Notes under the pieces: generated by a model | What the model saw: only the letters and a program-made list of their open reading frames with translations | What the model was told of the DNA's origin: nothing | Databases searched by the model: none | Source: Roseburia_C sp051879315 | GTDB lineage: Bacteria > Bacillota > Clostridia > Lachnospirales > Lachnospiraceae | NCBI GenBank assembly: GCA_051879315.1 | Contig: JBJELW010000058.1 | Coordinates: forward strand, 9,013 to 73,012 | Direction: 5' to 3' | Length of the DNA stretch: 64,000 nt | Translations under genes and position numbers: made by a program | Shown here: in pieces, positions 50,697 to 60,329 of the stretch | Numbering within the stretch: position 1 is the stretch's first letter | How the letters are laid out: each line of letters opens with the position of its first letter

Positions 50697-50735
50697 TTGC
50701 AAATTGACGGAAACTGTTGTATAATGAAAACAGTT
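50697..50735 (+). promoter_or_regulatory. malE promoter with an overlapping palindrome
   Basis: TTGCAA (50697-50702), a 17-base spacer and TATAAT (50720-50725). AAACTGTT (50711-50718) and AAACAGTTT downstream form an inverted repeat that brackets the -10, a good place for the LacI-family repressor. TGAAAACG near 50760 is half of a possible cre site. The region between the repressor and malE holds no gene. Confidence 0.6.
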
Positions 50736-50853
50736 TTTGGAGGAATTGACGAGGAAGTGCTGAAAACGGTCGATTCCGGCGCAGGAACCATGAACACGGT
50801 ATAAGATGCGCAACGCATTTTATATAAAACATTTTCTAAAAAGGAGAGGTAAA

Positions 50854-52158
50854 ATGAAAAAGAAAGCATTATCAGCATTATTAGCAACCGCAATGGTGGC
50901 TACAATGGTAGCTGGATGTGGAAGCAACGAAGAGACACCTTCTACTGACACACCCGCAGCAGCAGACACAGAAACAGCAGAGGGCGGCGAAGTAGCTGAG
51001 ATCCCTGCAGTAGGCGATGACACAGATGTTACTATCTGGGTAGCAGAGGCAACTGTAGACTTCACTCAGGAGCAGGTTGACGCATTCATCGAGGCAAATC
51101 CTGACTACGCACCGTACAACATCACTATCGAGCCTGTAGGTGAGGGAGATGCAGCAGGAAACCTGATCACAGACGTAGAGGGCGGAGCTGATATCTATGG
51201 TTTCGCACAGGATCAGATCGCTCGTTTAGTATCTGCAGGTGCATTACAGCAGATCGGTGGCGATTATGCTACATGGATTGACGAGCAGAACGATGCAGGT
51301 GCAGCTTCTGCAGCTAAGGTTGGAGATGCTACATATGCATTCCCTATCACATCTGACAACGGATACTTCTTATACTATGATAGCAGCGTAGTTACAGATC
51401 CTACTTCTTTGGAGCAGGTTGTTGCTGACTGCGAAGCTGCAGGAAAGAACTTCTACTTCGATCTTGACAGTGGTTGGTATCAGACAGCATTCTTCTTCGC
51501 AACAGGATGTGAGTTAACCTATGACACAGACACAGACGGAAACTTTACCGCATGCAACATTGACTATGCATCAGATGCAGGTGTTGTAGCTGTTAAAGAG
51601 ATGATCGAGCTTTCTGAGTCTTCTTCATTCCAGGATGGTTCTTCAGTAGACAGCGCAACCAACATCGGCGCTATCGTTGATGGTACATGGGATGCTGCTT
51701 CTGCTCAGGCTGTATTAGGCGACAATTATGCATGCGCTAAGCTGCCTAGCTTCGAGGGATCTGATGGAAACACTTATCAGTTAAGCGGATTTGGTGGATT
51801 TAAGTTACTGGGTATCAAGCCTCAGACAGACGCTTCTAAGCTTCAGTTCTGTATGAAACTTGCTCAGTACTTAACAAGCGCTGAGGTACAGCTTGCTCGT
51901 TACAATGCTGTTGCTTGGGGTCCTTCAAACGTAACTGCACAGGGCGATGCAGCTGTTCAGGCTGACGTAGCACTTTCTGCATTGGCAGAGCAGTTAGCAT
52001 TCACAATTCCTCAGGGTAACTATCCGGATGAGTACTGGACACGTGCAGAGTCTTTCGGCCAGGAAGTTGAGAACAACATGAGCGCTGATACATCTGATGA
52101 TGATATCAAGGCTGCACTTGAGACATACCAGAGCGATTGCCAGTCTTACGCACAGTAA
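50854..52158 (+). CDS. malE: Maltodextrin ABC transporter substrate-binding lipoprotein
   Basis: A 434-residue extracellular solute-binding protein (MalE/family 1). The signal peptide ends in a lipobox (MVAGCG). An acidic linker leads to the binding fold with VTIWVAEATVDFTQEQ, GGADIYGFAQDQIARLV and AFPITSDNGYFLYYD. A C-terminal EYWTRAESFGQEV segment is typical of sugar-binding members. Codon use is visibly richer in preferred codons than in neighbours, as expected for an abundant binding protein. It is followed by malF and malG. Linkage to GH13 and GH133 enzymes supports maltodextrins as ligands. Confidence 0.85.
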   Translation: MKKKALSALLATAMVATMVAGCGSNEETPSTDTPAAADTETAEGGEVAEIPAVGDDTDVTIWVAEATVDFTQEQVDAFIEANPDYAPYNITIEPVGEGDAAGNLITDVEGGADIYGFAQDQIARLVSAGALQQIGGDYATWIDEQNDAGAASAAKVGDATYAFPITSDNGYFLYYDSSVVTDPTSLEQVVADCEAAGKNFYFDLDSGWYQTAFFFATGCELTYDTDTDGNFTACNIDYASDAGVVAVKEMIELSESSSFQDGSSVDSATNIGAIVDGTWDAASAQAVLGDNYACAKLPSFEGSDGNTYQLSGFGGFKLLGIKPQTDASKLQFCMKLAQYLTSAEVQLARYNAVAWGPSNVTAQGDAAVQADVALSALAEQLAFTIPQGNYPDEYWTRAESFGQEVENNMSADTSDDDIKAALETYQSDCQSYAQ

Positions 52159-52175
52159 GAAATAGTGAATATGCT

Positions 52176-52228
52176 GACAAACAGACATTTTGGGGGAGAG
52201 ATTCTCTCTCCCTGGATGTTTGTTTTTG
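52176..52228 (+). terminator. Attenuator-like hairpin between malE and malF
   Basis: GGGAGAGA (52194-52201) pairs with TCTCTCCC (52205-52212), extended outward by AAACAGACAT against ATGTTTGTTT, then T-rich sequence. It probably lets most transcripts end after malE and protects the malE 3' end. Confidence 0.6.
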
Positions 52229-52317
52229 AATGGGAGTAATACATTAGTTGCAAATTATGTAGGTGAAACACATACGGAAGCACTTGCCTGCAATCACATT
52301 ATGCAATCGGAGGGACT

Positions 52318-53727
52318 ATGAACAGTTATAATGATGGATTCTTTAAAAAAGTAGGCAAGGGGATTGCAAACTTTTTTAAATGGATTGGAAATGATCTTAA
52401 GGATATTGGGGTGACGTTCGCAGAAGGCGATTGGAAGACCCGTATTTCTTTCCTGATTATGGGCTTCGGCCCGATACTGAGAAAGTCATTTGCAAAGGGT
52501 ATCGCTTTACTGGCGATCGAAGTGGCTTATATTTATTACATGATTACATTTGGAGCTGGTTATCTGGCACAGTTGTCCACTTTGGGAACAACCGAGACTT
52601 ACATGGACCCAAATACATTTTTGACGGTCTATGGAGATAACAGTTTCCTGATTTTACTTTATGGTTTGTTAACCATTTTTATTACTTTGGGATTCATCTT
52701 CGTTTGGAGAGTGAATATCCGGGAGAATCGTAAGCAGGAGTTACTGCTGCGGAGTGGACGTAATATTCCGTCTACAAAACAGGATTTACTGTCACTGTTA
52801 GATTCTAACATTGATAAGACATTGTTGGCAGTGCCTTTACTGGGAATTTTTGTATTCACTGTATTGCCGATCGCATTCATGGTCTGCGTGGCATTTACCA
52901 ATTATGATAAGAACCATCAGTCACCCAGCAAATTGTTTACATGGGTTGGCTTTGATAACTTTAAACAGATTTTCTCTTTTGGAGGATCACAGTTCGGAAG
53001 TACCTTCGTGAAGGTATTACTCTGGACGTTGGTTTGGGCATTTTTTGCAACATTCTTAAACTACTTTGTAGGTATGGCTGTTGCAATTCTGATAAACAAG
53101 AAGGGTATCAAGTTCAAGAAACTTTGGAGAACTATCCTTGTTATGACCATCGCAATTCCTCAGTTCGTATCATTGCTGTATGTGTCTAAGATGTTTGCCA
53201 ATGACGGCTTGATCAATTCTTACCTGATGAAATGGGGCGTTATTAGTAGCCGAATAGAATTCTGGTCAGATCCTATGCTGGCACGTATTACTATTATTTT
53301 AATTAACATGTGGATTGGTATTCCTTACATGATGTTGATTGCTACCGGCTTATTGATGAACATTCCGGCTGATTTATATGAGAGTGCACGTATTGATGGC
53401 GCAAACTCAATTCAGATGTTCTTTAAGATTACATTGCCGTATATGTTCTTCGTAACAGGACCGTTCCTGTTGACACAGTTTACGGGAAACCTGAACAACT
53501 TCAACGTAATCTTCCTGTTGACCGGAGGTGGACCTTATCAGGGATACAGCGACAGTGCCGGAGCTACGGACCTGCTGATTACATGGTTGTATAAGATGAC
53601 AGTAAACGACACGAACTACCGAATGGCTGCCGTAATTGGTATCATGGTATTCTTAGTCACAGCAATTATTTCACTGGTGGTATACAATATCTTACCTTCA
53701 GTTAAAGATGAGGAGGGATTCCAATAA
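52318..53727 (+). CDS. malF: Maltodextrin ABC transporter permease MalF
   Basis: A 469-residue permease. The N-terminal 90 residues are an extra amphipathic and membrane region, followed by the binding-protein-dependent transport core. The EAA loop is DLYESARIDGANSIQMFFKI, and FNVIFLLTGGGPYQGYSDSAGATDLLITW is typical of MalF (given in parts: GGGPYQG then TDLLITW). The C-terminus is close to the membrane. It pairs with MalG, whose start overlaps its stop. No ATPase gene is linked; a general MsmK-type ATPase elsewhere is likely. Confidence 0.88.
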   Translation: MNSYNDGFFKKVGKGIANFFKWIGNDLKDIGVTFAEGDWKTRISFLIMGFGPILRKSFAKGIALLAIEVAYIYYMITFGAGYLAQLSTLGTTETYMDPNTFLTVYGDNSFLILLYGLLTIFITLGFIFVWRVNIRENRKQELLLRSGRNIPSTKQDLLSLLDSNIDKTLLAVPLLGIFVFTVLPIAFMVCVAFTNYDKNHQSPSKLFTWVGFDNFKQIFSFGGSQFGSTFVKVLLWTLVWAFFATFLNYFVGMAVAILINKKGIKFKKLWRTILVMTIAIPQFVSLLYVSKMFANDGLINSYLMKWGVISSRIEFWSDPMLARITIILINMWIGIPYMMLIATGLLMNIPADLYESARIDGANSIQMFFKITLPYMFFVTGPFLLTQFTGNLNNFNVIFLLTGGGPYQGYSDSAGATDLLITWLYKMTVNDTNYRMAAVIGIMVFLVTAIISLVVYNILPSVKDEEGFQ

Positions 53728-54599
53728 TGGCAAAGGAAGCAAAACTTCACAAACAGCACAAAGGCTTGAGCAATGCGATTGCCTATATTGTGTTAATTAT
53801 TATCAGTATTATTTGGCTGTTCCCCTTCGTATGTATCGTGTTACAGAGTTTCCGGTCCTACGCTACAGAGTTGGGTGGAATGGTTGACTATCTTGTACCG
53901 AAACATTTTTCATTGGACAACTACAAGTATTTGTTTAGCAGCGATTGTCAGTTCTTCCGCTGGTATGGAAATACATTGATCATCGCATCATTTGTCGCAG
54001 TTTTACAGACCATCGTTGTTTTATGTGTAAGTTACGCATTGTCAAGAACACGTTTCAAAATGCGTAAGGCATTGATGAATTTCTGGTTGGTTCTGGGAAT
54101 GTTCCCCGGATTCCTTACCATGATTTGTCTGTACTTCCTGTTAAAGAATTTTGGATTGACTCAGTCAGGTGCAATTCCGGGATTGATTTTGATTTCCGTG
54201 GCAAGTTCAGGAATGGGATATTATGTATGTAAAGGTTTCTTTGATACCATCCCTAGATCTTTGGATGAGGCAGCCCGTATTGATGGCGCCAGCAAGATGA
54301 GAATTTTCCTCACTATGATTGTGCCGCTTTCAAAGCCCATTGTTATTTACACTGCTTTGACAGCATTTATGGCTCCATGGTGTGATTACGTATTTGCGTC
54401 TTATGTTGCATTTGGTTCCAGTGCTAACTACAACGTGGCCGTTGCATTGTACAGATGGGTAAATACCACAGATTATCAGGGTTATTTCACCAGATTCTGT
54501 GCAGGTGGTGTTTTGGTAGCAGTACCGATTACCATTTTGTTCATGGCACTGCAGAAGTACTACGTAGAAGGTGTAACCGGTGGTGCTGTAAAGGGTTAA
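53727..54599 (+). CDS. malG: Maltodextrin ABC transporter permease MalG
   Basis: A 290-residue permease with about six helices. The EAA loop is SLDEAARIDGASKMRIFLTM, and WLFPFVCIVLQSFR at the first helix and a C-terminal VEGVTGGAVKG end are the MalG hallmarks. It forms the channel with MalF. The ATG overlaps the malF stop (TAATG). A terminator hairpin follows. Confidence 0.9.
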   Translation: MAKEAKLHKQHKGLSNAIAYIVLIIISIIWLFPFVCIVLQSFRSYATELGGMVDYLVPKHFSLDNYKYLFSSDCQFFRWYGNTLIIASFVAVLQTIVVLCVSYALSRTRFKMRKALMNFWLVLGMFPGFLTMICLYFLLKNFGLTQSGAIPGLILISVASSGMGYYVCKGFFDTIPRSLDEAARIDGASKMRIFLTMIVPLSKPIVIYTALTAFMAPWCDYVFASYVAFGSSANYNVAVALYRWVNTTDYQGYFTRFCAGGVLVAVPITILFMALQKYYVEGVTGGAVKG

Positions 54600-54629
54600 G
54601 TTTTAACAACAGAACAAAAAGTAAAAATG

Positions 54630-54662
54630 AATCGGTAGTCATTTTATGGCTACCGATTTTTT
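54630..54662 (+). terminator. Terminator after malG
   Basis: AATCGGTAG (54630-54638) pairs with CTACCGATT (54650-54658), followed by T residues. The amylase gene may depend on readthrough or its own promoter. Confidence 0.85.
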
Positions 54663-54685
54663 AAAAAAGTATTTTGGAGATTTGC

Positions 54686-56317
54686 ATGAAAAAAAGAGTA
54701 TTTAGTGGTTTGCTTGTAATAGCCCTTTTGATTTCCCTTGTGGCAGGGTGTGGGCAGAACGCCACAGATGGCCAGGACTCAACAGAGACGAGCGCCAGCG
54801 CAATTACATATGACTATGAACAGGAATTAAACATTATTGATGATAACTATCGGAACTACTATGAGATTTTCGTGTACTCATTTTATGATTCAGATGGAGA
54901 TGGAATCGGTGATTTAAATGGCGTCATCGAGAAGCTGGACTACATTCAGGAAATGGGATTCAATGGAATCTGGTTGATGCCTATTATGCCATCCACAACT
55001 TATCATAAATATGATGTGATAGATTATTGCGACATTGATTCCCAATATGGAACCATGGAAGATTTTGAAAAGCTGGTGGAAGAGTGCCACAATCGGGGCA
55101 TCCATTTGGTTATTGATATGGTGATGAACCATTCTTCTTCTTCAAATAAATGGTTCCTGGAGGCCTGCTCTTACCTCCGTAGTTTGGAGGATGGTCAGGA
55201 ACCGGATCTGGAAGAGTGTCCTTATGTGGGATATTACAATTTTAGCCAGGAGCGGGTGAATGACACGTATTATGTGGTTTCCGGCACAAAATGGTATTAC
55301 GAGGGTTCTTTCTGGTCTGAGATGCCTGATCTGAATCTGGAGAATGAAGCGGTTCGCCGGGAATTTGAGGAGATTGCAGATTTTTGGATTGCTGAGGGAG
55401 TGGATGGATTCCGCATGGATGCAGCAATGCATTATGAAGAAGGGGACACTGAGGCGAACACAGAGATTTTAAATTGGCTGTACAGCTATTGTCTGGAGCA
55501 GAATCCTGATTTTTATATGGTATCTGAAGTATGGGCCAACAAATCCACAATTGCAGATTATTATGCCAGTGAGACTCCCAGTATGTTTAATTTTGCCACA
55601 TCCAGCGCAGAGGGAACGATTGTGAAGGCGGCCAGGGGGACTGCCAGCGCCGTAAAATTTGTCAATGCTATGGTGGATTACCAGAATCTCTACGGAGAAG
55701 AAAATCCCAATTATATTGATGCGCCGTTTTTGACAAACCACGATCAGGTGCGTGTGGCCAATAATTTGTCCAATGATGAAAATGATTTGAAGATGGCCTG
55801 CGGTCTGCTTATGATGATGAATGGAAATCCTTTTGTGTATTATGGGGAAGAAATCGGCATGTGCAGTTCAGGTACGAAGGATGAAAATAAAAGGCTACCA
55901 ATGTACTGGTCTGCAACAGACGAAACAGGCATGACGAATAAGCCCTCCGGAGCAGATTCGGGCATCGAGTCCTCCTTTGCAGCATGGGATGAACAAATGG
56001 AGGACGAGACCTCTCTGCTGAATTATTATAAGCGGGCACTTCGGCTGAGAAATGAGAATCCGGAGATTGCGAGAGGGACCATAAATGTGGTAGAATTATC
56101 ATGTGAGGATGATCAGGCGGCTATTACCAAAAACTATGAGGGAAGTGTCATCGGAATCGTGTATAACACATCCGATGAAGTGGCGGCTGTTCCCCTGTCT
56201 GGAACAGAATTGGCAGAGATGGAAATCCGGGGCTATCTTACCCTGAATGGGGAAGTAGTCACTTTGACGGATGGAACGCTGACCATGCCCGGTCAATCCA
56301 TTTGTATTTTAAAATAG
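54686..56317 (+). CDS. GH13 alpha-amylase lipoprotein
   Basis: A 543-residue secreted enzyme anchored as a lipoprotein (lipobox SLVAGCG). The barrel shows YYEIFVYSFYDSDGDGIGDL, then DMVMNHSS. Catalytic residues are Asp245 (GFRMDAAMHY), Glu281 (VSEVWA) and Asp353 (TNHDQVR). It should cut starch-type polysaccharides outside the membrane and feed MalEFG. The ATG at 54686 has TTGGAGA upstream. It follows malG by 86 bases, behind a terminator. Confidence 0.9.
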   Translation: MKKRVFSGLLVIALLISLVAGCGQNATDGQDSTETSASAITYDYEQELNIIDDNYRNYYEIFVYSFYDSDGDGIGDLNGVIEKLDYIQEMGFNGIWLMPIMPSTTYHKYDVIDYCDIDSQYGTMEDFEKLVEECHNRGIHLVIDMVMNHSSSSNKWFLEACSYLRSLEDGQEPDLEECPYVGYYNFSQERVNDTYYVVSGTKWYYEGSFWSEMPDLNLENEAVRREFEEIADFWIAEGVDGFRMDAAMHYEEGDTEANTEILNWLYSYCLEQNPDFYMVSEVWANKSTIADYYASETPSMFNFATSSAEGTIVKAARGTASAVKFVNAMVDYQNLYGEENPNYIDAPFLTNHDQVRVANNLSNDENDLKMACGLLMMMNGNPFVYYGEEIGMCSSGTKDENKRLPMYWSATDETGMTNKPSGADSGIESSFAAWDEQMEDETSLLNYYKRALRLRNENPEIARGTINVVELSCEDDQAAITKNYEGSVIGIVYNTSDEVAAVPLSGTELAEMEIRGYLTLNGEVVTLTDGTLTMPGQSICILK

Positions 56318-56403
56318 CGTTAATAAAATACAGAATAATCCGCAAATGTAAAATTGGCATGAAGGTATTTACTTAGGAAGAATCGAGAGAGGAGGCATGT
56401 CTC

Positions 56404-58533
56404 GTGGGAAAGAAAATCAACAGGAAAAAGGAAGATACTCCGTTGAAGGAGACAATGCTAAAAAAGGGGAAACAATCTAAAAGCGGCAAAACCAAAGGGG
56501 ATGTGCCGCTCACAAAAAGTATTAGATTTCGGTTAATCACGTCTTTTCTGGTGCCGGTGATAGGAATTCTGATTTTGGGAATTGCATCCTATCGGAAAGC
56601 CTCTGATGCCATCATAAGCAGTTATGAAAGTTCGGCACAGCAAACCATGAGCATGGTGCAGGAATATGTGTCCTTGATTGTGAATGGTGAGCGTGATGAG
56701 TTTAAAAATTATTTGACGGATTCGGATCTGAAAGCGTATTTAAATGGTGGCGGAGGATCAGAAGCGGAGAGACTGAATACCCGTAGCGATTATACCAGTG
56801 AAATAAGAAACCGTATGACCTATGATGCAAAAATTAAAGCCGCCTATTTTTTGACGGATGGCGGTAACAGTATTTACGTTTCTACTGTCAAAATTCCGGA
56901 AAATGCGTACTCTGCTTATACGGAGAGTGCACAGGGTCAGATTATGGTGGAAGATACATCCGGCTGGCACCTGTTTGGCCAGGATCCCGAAGCTGATGCA
57001 ACCATCAACGTAGATAGTTCCGAGTATTCGATCCGTTTGGCGAAGAATTTCAATTTTGGCAAAGTCATTATGGTGATTGACATGGATGCCGCTTACATTC
57101 GGGATGCAATGGAGTCTTTGGATGCAGGCGAGGGTGGATATGTGGCAATTATCACCAGTGATGGAAAAGAATTTTATTCCGATGAGAATGTTGTGACAGA
57201 CGGGCCGGTATTTTATGGTTCTGATTTTTATGAGGAAGCTATGGCAGCCAGTGAGTCTGAAGGCAGCAGCACCGTGCATTTGAATGGGACCGAGTATTTG
57301 TTTATTTACAGCAAATTAGACGGTTACGGAGCTATGACGGCGGCTTTGATTCCTGCGGATCGAATCCTTGCAGAGACCAAGGATATCCGGAATCTGTCCA
57401 TTGTATTGACCTTGCTGGCAACGCTGCTTGCAGTAGGTCTGGGCGTGATAATCTCCAGCCAGATGTCCGGTAACATCCGTTACATATTGGGACAATTGAA
57501 AAGGGTTTCAAACGGTGACCTGACAGTGCATCTGCGGACAAAGAAACACGATGAATTCGGACTGCTGTGTCTGGGCATTAACAACACTGTGGAACATGTT
57601 AAGTCCCTGATCGAGAATGTCAATGCAGTCAGCGCCCAATTAAATGATGCGGCGACTTATGTGGCAGAGACGGCGGGTACCTTTATGGAAACTACCAGTG
57701 ATATTCAAAAGACCATATCAGAGATTGAGCTGGGTGTGAATAAACTGGATACCGGTTCGGAGGATTGTCTGAGTCAGATGGATCTTCTGTCCGGCAAGAT
57801 TCACAATGTAAGTATGAATGCAGATGAGATCGGCAAGTTGACATCTTCCGCCGGAACCACCATAAGCAGTGGTATTGATTCTGTGGCGGGATTGACAGCC
57901 AGTGCGAAATCCACTACAGAGATTACGAGAAATGTGGTGGCTGCAATTGAGAGTCTGGAGCAGAAGTCCAGATCTATCAATAACATTGTTTCCTCTATCA
58001 ATGAGATTGCGGAGCAGACGAATCTGTTGTCCCTGAATGCATCTATCGAGGCAGCACGTGCGGGAGAAGCCGGACGGGGATTTGCAGTGGTGGCAGAGGA
58101 AATCCGAAAGCTGTCCGATCAGTGTCTGGCATCTTCTACACAGATTTCTGTTATCATCGATGAAATTGTGGAGAAGACCGGGGAAGTGGTTGGCATTGCA
58201 AAACAGGCAGAGCAGGTAATTTCAACCCAGACCGGGGCTGTGGAAAGTACTACAATCTCCTTCCGCAAGATTGATCAGCAGGTGGAGTCTTTGCTTCAGG
58301 CTTTGGAAACAATTTCCAGCAATGTGGCGGAGATGAATCGTTCCAGAACGGAAACGCTGGAAGCAATCGAGAGTATTTCCGCTGTGTCTGCGGAGACGGC
58401 GGCATGTTCATCCAATGTTTATACTACGGCAGGTACACAGATGAATGCCATCGAGGATCTGGACAATGCATCACAGCAACTGCGTGAGAAGTCAGACCGG
58501 TTGCTGGAAATGTTGAAAACATTCAATATTTAA
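56404..58533 (+). CDS. Methyl-accepting chemotaxis protein
   Basis: A 709-residue chemoreceptor. A basic 40-residue cytoplasmic lead precedes helix 1 (about 47-65). The extracellular sensor of about 260 residues looks like a dCache-type domain (for example EYSIRLAKNFNFGKVIMVID). Helix 2 is near 322-346, followed by HAMP and the signalling hairpin with NEIAEQTNLLSLNASIEAAR and GEAGRGFAVVAEEIR. The GTG start has GGAGG eight bases before it; an ATG seven bases earlier is in another frame. Placement behind the amylase operon suggests sensing of starch sugars, which is an inference. Confidence 0.88.
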   Translation: MGKKINRKKEDTPLKETMLKKGKQSKSGKTKGDVPLTKSIRFRLITSFLVPVIGILILGIASYRKASDAIISSYESSAQQTMSMVQEYVSLIVNGERDEFKNYLTDSDLKAYLNGGGGSEAERLNTRSDYTSEIRNRMTYDAKIKAAYFLTDGGNSIYVSTVKIPENAYSAYTESAQGQIMVEDTSGWHLFGQDPEADATINVDSSEYSIRLAKNFNFGKVIMVIDMDAAYIRDAMESLDAGEGGYVAIITSDGKEFYSDENVVTDGPVFYGSDFYEEAMAASESEGSSTVHLNGTEYLFIYSKLDGYGAMTAALIPADRILAETKDIRNLSIVLTLLATLLAVGLGVIISSQMSGNIRYILGQLKRVSNGDLTVHLRTKKHDEFGLLCLGINNTVEHVKSLIENVNAVSAQLNDAATYVAETAGTFMETTSDIQKTISEIELGVNKLDTGSEDCLSQMDLLSGKIHNVSMNADEIGKLTSSAGTTISSGIDSVAGLTASAKSTTEITRNVVAAIESLEQKSRSINNIVSSINEIAEQTNLLSLNASIEAARAGEAGRGFAVVAEEIRKLSDQCLASSTQISVIIDEIVEKTGEVVGIAKQAEQVISTQTGAVESTTISFRKIDQQVESLLQALETISSNVAEMNRSRTETLEAIESISAVSAETAACSSNVYTTAGTQMNAIEDLDNASQQLREKSDRLLEMLKTFNI

Positions 58534-58577
58534 TAAGCGCGTTATCTGTAGATATAGGGATGATATTTCAGTCATGT

Positions 58578-58614
58578 AATCCGGTTGGTCTGTAAGACTG
58601 ACCGGATTCTTTTG
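58578..58614 (+). terminator. Terminator after the chemoreceptor
   Basis: AATCCGGTTGGTC pairs with the ACTGACCGGATT region, ending at 58608, followed by CTTTTG. Confidence 0.8.
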
Positions 58615-58636
58615 TCCGGATTTTTAAAAAATGGAC

Positions 58637-58665
58637 TTGACAATCAAAGATATATCTAGTAAAAT
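58637..58665 (+). promoter_or_regulatory. Promoter of the three-tRNA cluster
   Basis: TTGACA (58637-58642), 17-base spacer, TAAAAT (58660-58665), 31 bases before tRNA-Phe. Confidence 0.75.
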
Positions 58666-58696
58666 TGTTTTTGCTGTGGCGGACCACAGTACATAA

Positions 58697-58769
58697 GCCC
58701 AGTTAGCTCAGTTGGTAGAGCGGAGGACTGAAAATCCTTATGTCTCTGGTTCGATTCCGGAACTGGGCA
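58697..58769 (+). tRNA. tRNA-Phe (anticodon GAA)
   Basis: Acceptor GCCCAGT pairs with ACTGGGC. The anticodon GAA is at 58730-58732, and GGTTCGATTCC is the T arm. CCA is not encoded. Confidence 0.95.
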
Positions 58770-58841
58770 TTGATTATCGGTTTTGGGATATGAGATGGTC
58801 ACAGCGTAGGAATAGAATGATAGATTCCGCAACATATTTGT

Positions 58842-58912
58842 GCGGGTGTAGTTCAATGGTAGAACACCAGCCTTCCAAGCTGGATACGTGGGTTCGATTC
58901 CCATCACCCGCT
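58842..58912 (+). tRNA. tRNA-Gly (anticodon TCC)
   Basis: Acceptor GCGGGTG pairs with CACCCGC. The anticodon TCC is at 58874-58876 in CTTCCAAG, and GGGTTCGATTCCC is the T arm. CCA is not encoded. Confidence 0.95.
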
Positions 58913-58915
58913 TAT

Positions 58916-58988
58916 GCGATAGTGGCGTAGTTGGTAACGCGCGACCTTGCCAAGGTCGAGACCGCGGGTTCGAGCCCCGTCTATCGCT
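58916..58988 (+). tRNA. tRNA-Gly (anticodon GCC)
   Basis: Acceptor GCGATAG pairs with CTATCGC. The anticodon GCC is at 58949-58951, and CGGGTTCGAGCCCCG is the T arm. It lies only three bases after the other tRNA-Gly, so one processing step must separate them. Confidence 0.93.
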
Positions 58989-59086
58989 CTCATAGAGGTT
59001 TCAGAAATGTTGGTTTCCAATGTTTCCGAAACTTTTTTATTTTAATAAAGGCAAAATTGTTCGATGTAAATACGGAGGAGAAACAG

Positions 59087-60316
59087 ATGGACAAAAAGGG
59101 TGTATTGGAATTAAAGAGACGATTTACCAAAGAAAACTGTACGTTTACCAGACTTTGCGGCTGCTATGTGGATGCAGGAAAAAATAAGGTGGTGGATCTG
59201 AGTGAAACATTTCTGAATCTGGAGGATGAGGAATTTTACAAATACCTGGAAATTGCAAAAAAGAGTCTTTCCGGGACAGTGGGAAACAATCTGCTGGAGT
59301 TATCCTTTCCGTTGGAGGAAGAAGAAGCAGGGGGCAGACAACAGTTCCTTTTGGGACTTCGGGAAAGCAAACTGAAAAATCCGGAACTTTTGGACCGGTT
59401 CTATGATATGGTAATTGAAAATTATGATTATGCCGGAAATTATCTGATTCTGATTTTTCATGATGCATACGATGTCATAACAAAGACCAAAGATCAGAAT
59501 GCGCTGGATGAGTCGGAAGAGGTCTTCGAGTATTTGCTTTGCGCGATTTGTCCGGTACAGCTTTCTAAGCCCGGGTTGGGTTATCGGGAAGATGAAAATC
59601 GTATCGGCCCTCGTATCCGTGACTGGGTGGTAGGTATGCCTGATACGGGATTTATTTTCCCTGCATTTACAGACCGAAGCACGGATATCCATTCGCTGAT
59701 GTTTTACACGAAAGATACTAAGGAGCCTCATGCTGAATTTATGGAGGGCGGTTTGGGTTGTCCGGCAAAACGTACTGCCACAGAGCAGAAGAATGCGTTT
59801 CATGCCATTGTGAAGCAGGCATACGGAGATGATTCCGAGAAAAGCAGTGAAGTACTGTTTGATATTCAGCAGAATATCAATGAACTTCTGGAACGCCAGG
59901 AGGAGGAAGAAGAACCTCTGGTGCTGACCATGGAAACCATGAGCAGTGTACTCACAGAGAGTGGTGTGGAAGAAGAACGGGCAGCCCGCATCGAAAAAAA
60001 ATGTGAGGAAGAGTTTGGAGAAGAATTGCCACTGGCTGAGAATGTGGTGGATAGTAAGGCATTGGCAGTCGGGGAGCAGCTGCAGAAGGAAAAGGAGCTT
60101 GTGGCCCAGGTGGAGGTGCTTCAACAGCAGCTTCGGGAAAAGCAGACTGAGGAAGAAGCTGAGGAAGCGGTGAAGACCTATGATGTTGTGCTCCGTGTGA
60201 AACCGGAAAAGGTGAGCCAGATCAAGTCAGAGGTGATCAATGGGCAGAAGTGTCTGGTGATCCCTATGAATGAAGATGAGCATGCCAATGTAAATGGTGT
60301 GAATACCACAGTTTAG
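59087..60316 (+). CDS. DUF4317 family protein
   Basis: A 409-residue soluble protein of the DUF4317 family of Clostridia: MDKKGVLELKRRFTKENCTF, CGCYVDAGKNKV, IRDWVVGMPDTGFIFPAFTDR and GCPAKRTATEQK are the conserved stretches. An acidic coiled-coil region spans about 300-375 (KEKELVAQVEVLQQQLREKQ). Function unknown. The ATG at 59087 has CGGAGGAG upstream; the longer in-frame reading would translate through tRNA-Gly. It follows the tRNA cluster and precedes the MATE gene by 13 bases. Confidence 0.75.
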   Translation: MDKKGVLELKRRFTKENCTFTRLCGCYVDAGKNKVVDLSETFLNLEDEEFYKYLEIAKKSLSGTVGNNLLELSFPLEEEEAGGRQQFLLGLRESKLKNPELLDRFYDMVIENYDYAGNYLILIFHDAYDVITKTKDQNALDESEEVFEYLLCAICPVQLSKPGLGYREDENRIGPRIRDWVVGMPDTGFIFPAFTDRSTDIHSLMFYTKDTKEPHAEFMEGGLGCPAKRTATEQKNAFHAIVKQAYGDDSEKSSEVLFDIQQNINELLERQEEEEEPLVLTMETMSSVLTESGVEEERAARIEKKCEEEFGEELPLAENVVDSKALAVGEQLQKEKELVAQVEVLQQQLREKQTEEEAEEAVKTYDVVLRVKPEKVSQIKSEVINGQKCLVIPMNEDEHANVNGVNTTV

Positions 60317-60329
60317 AAGGTGAATTTTT

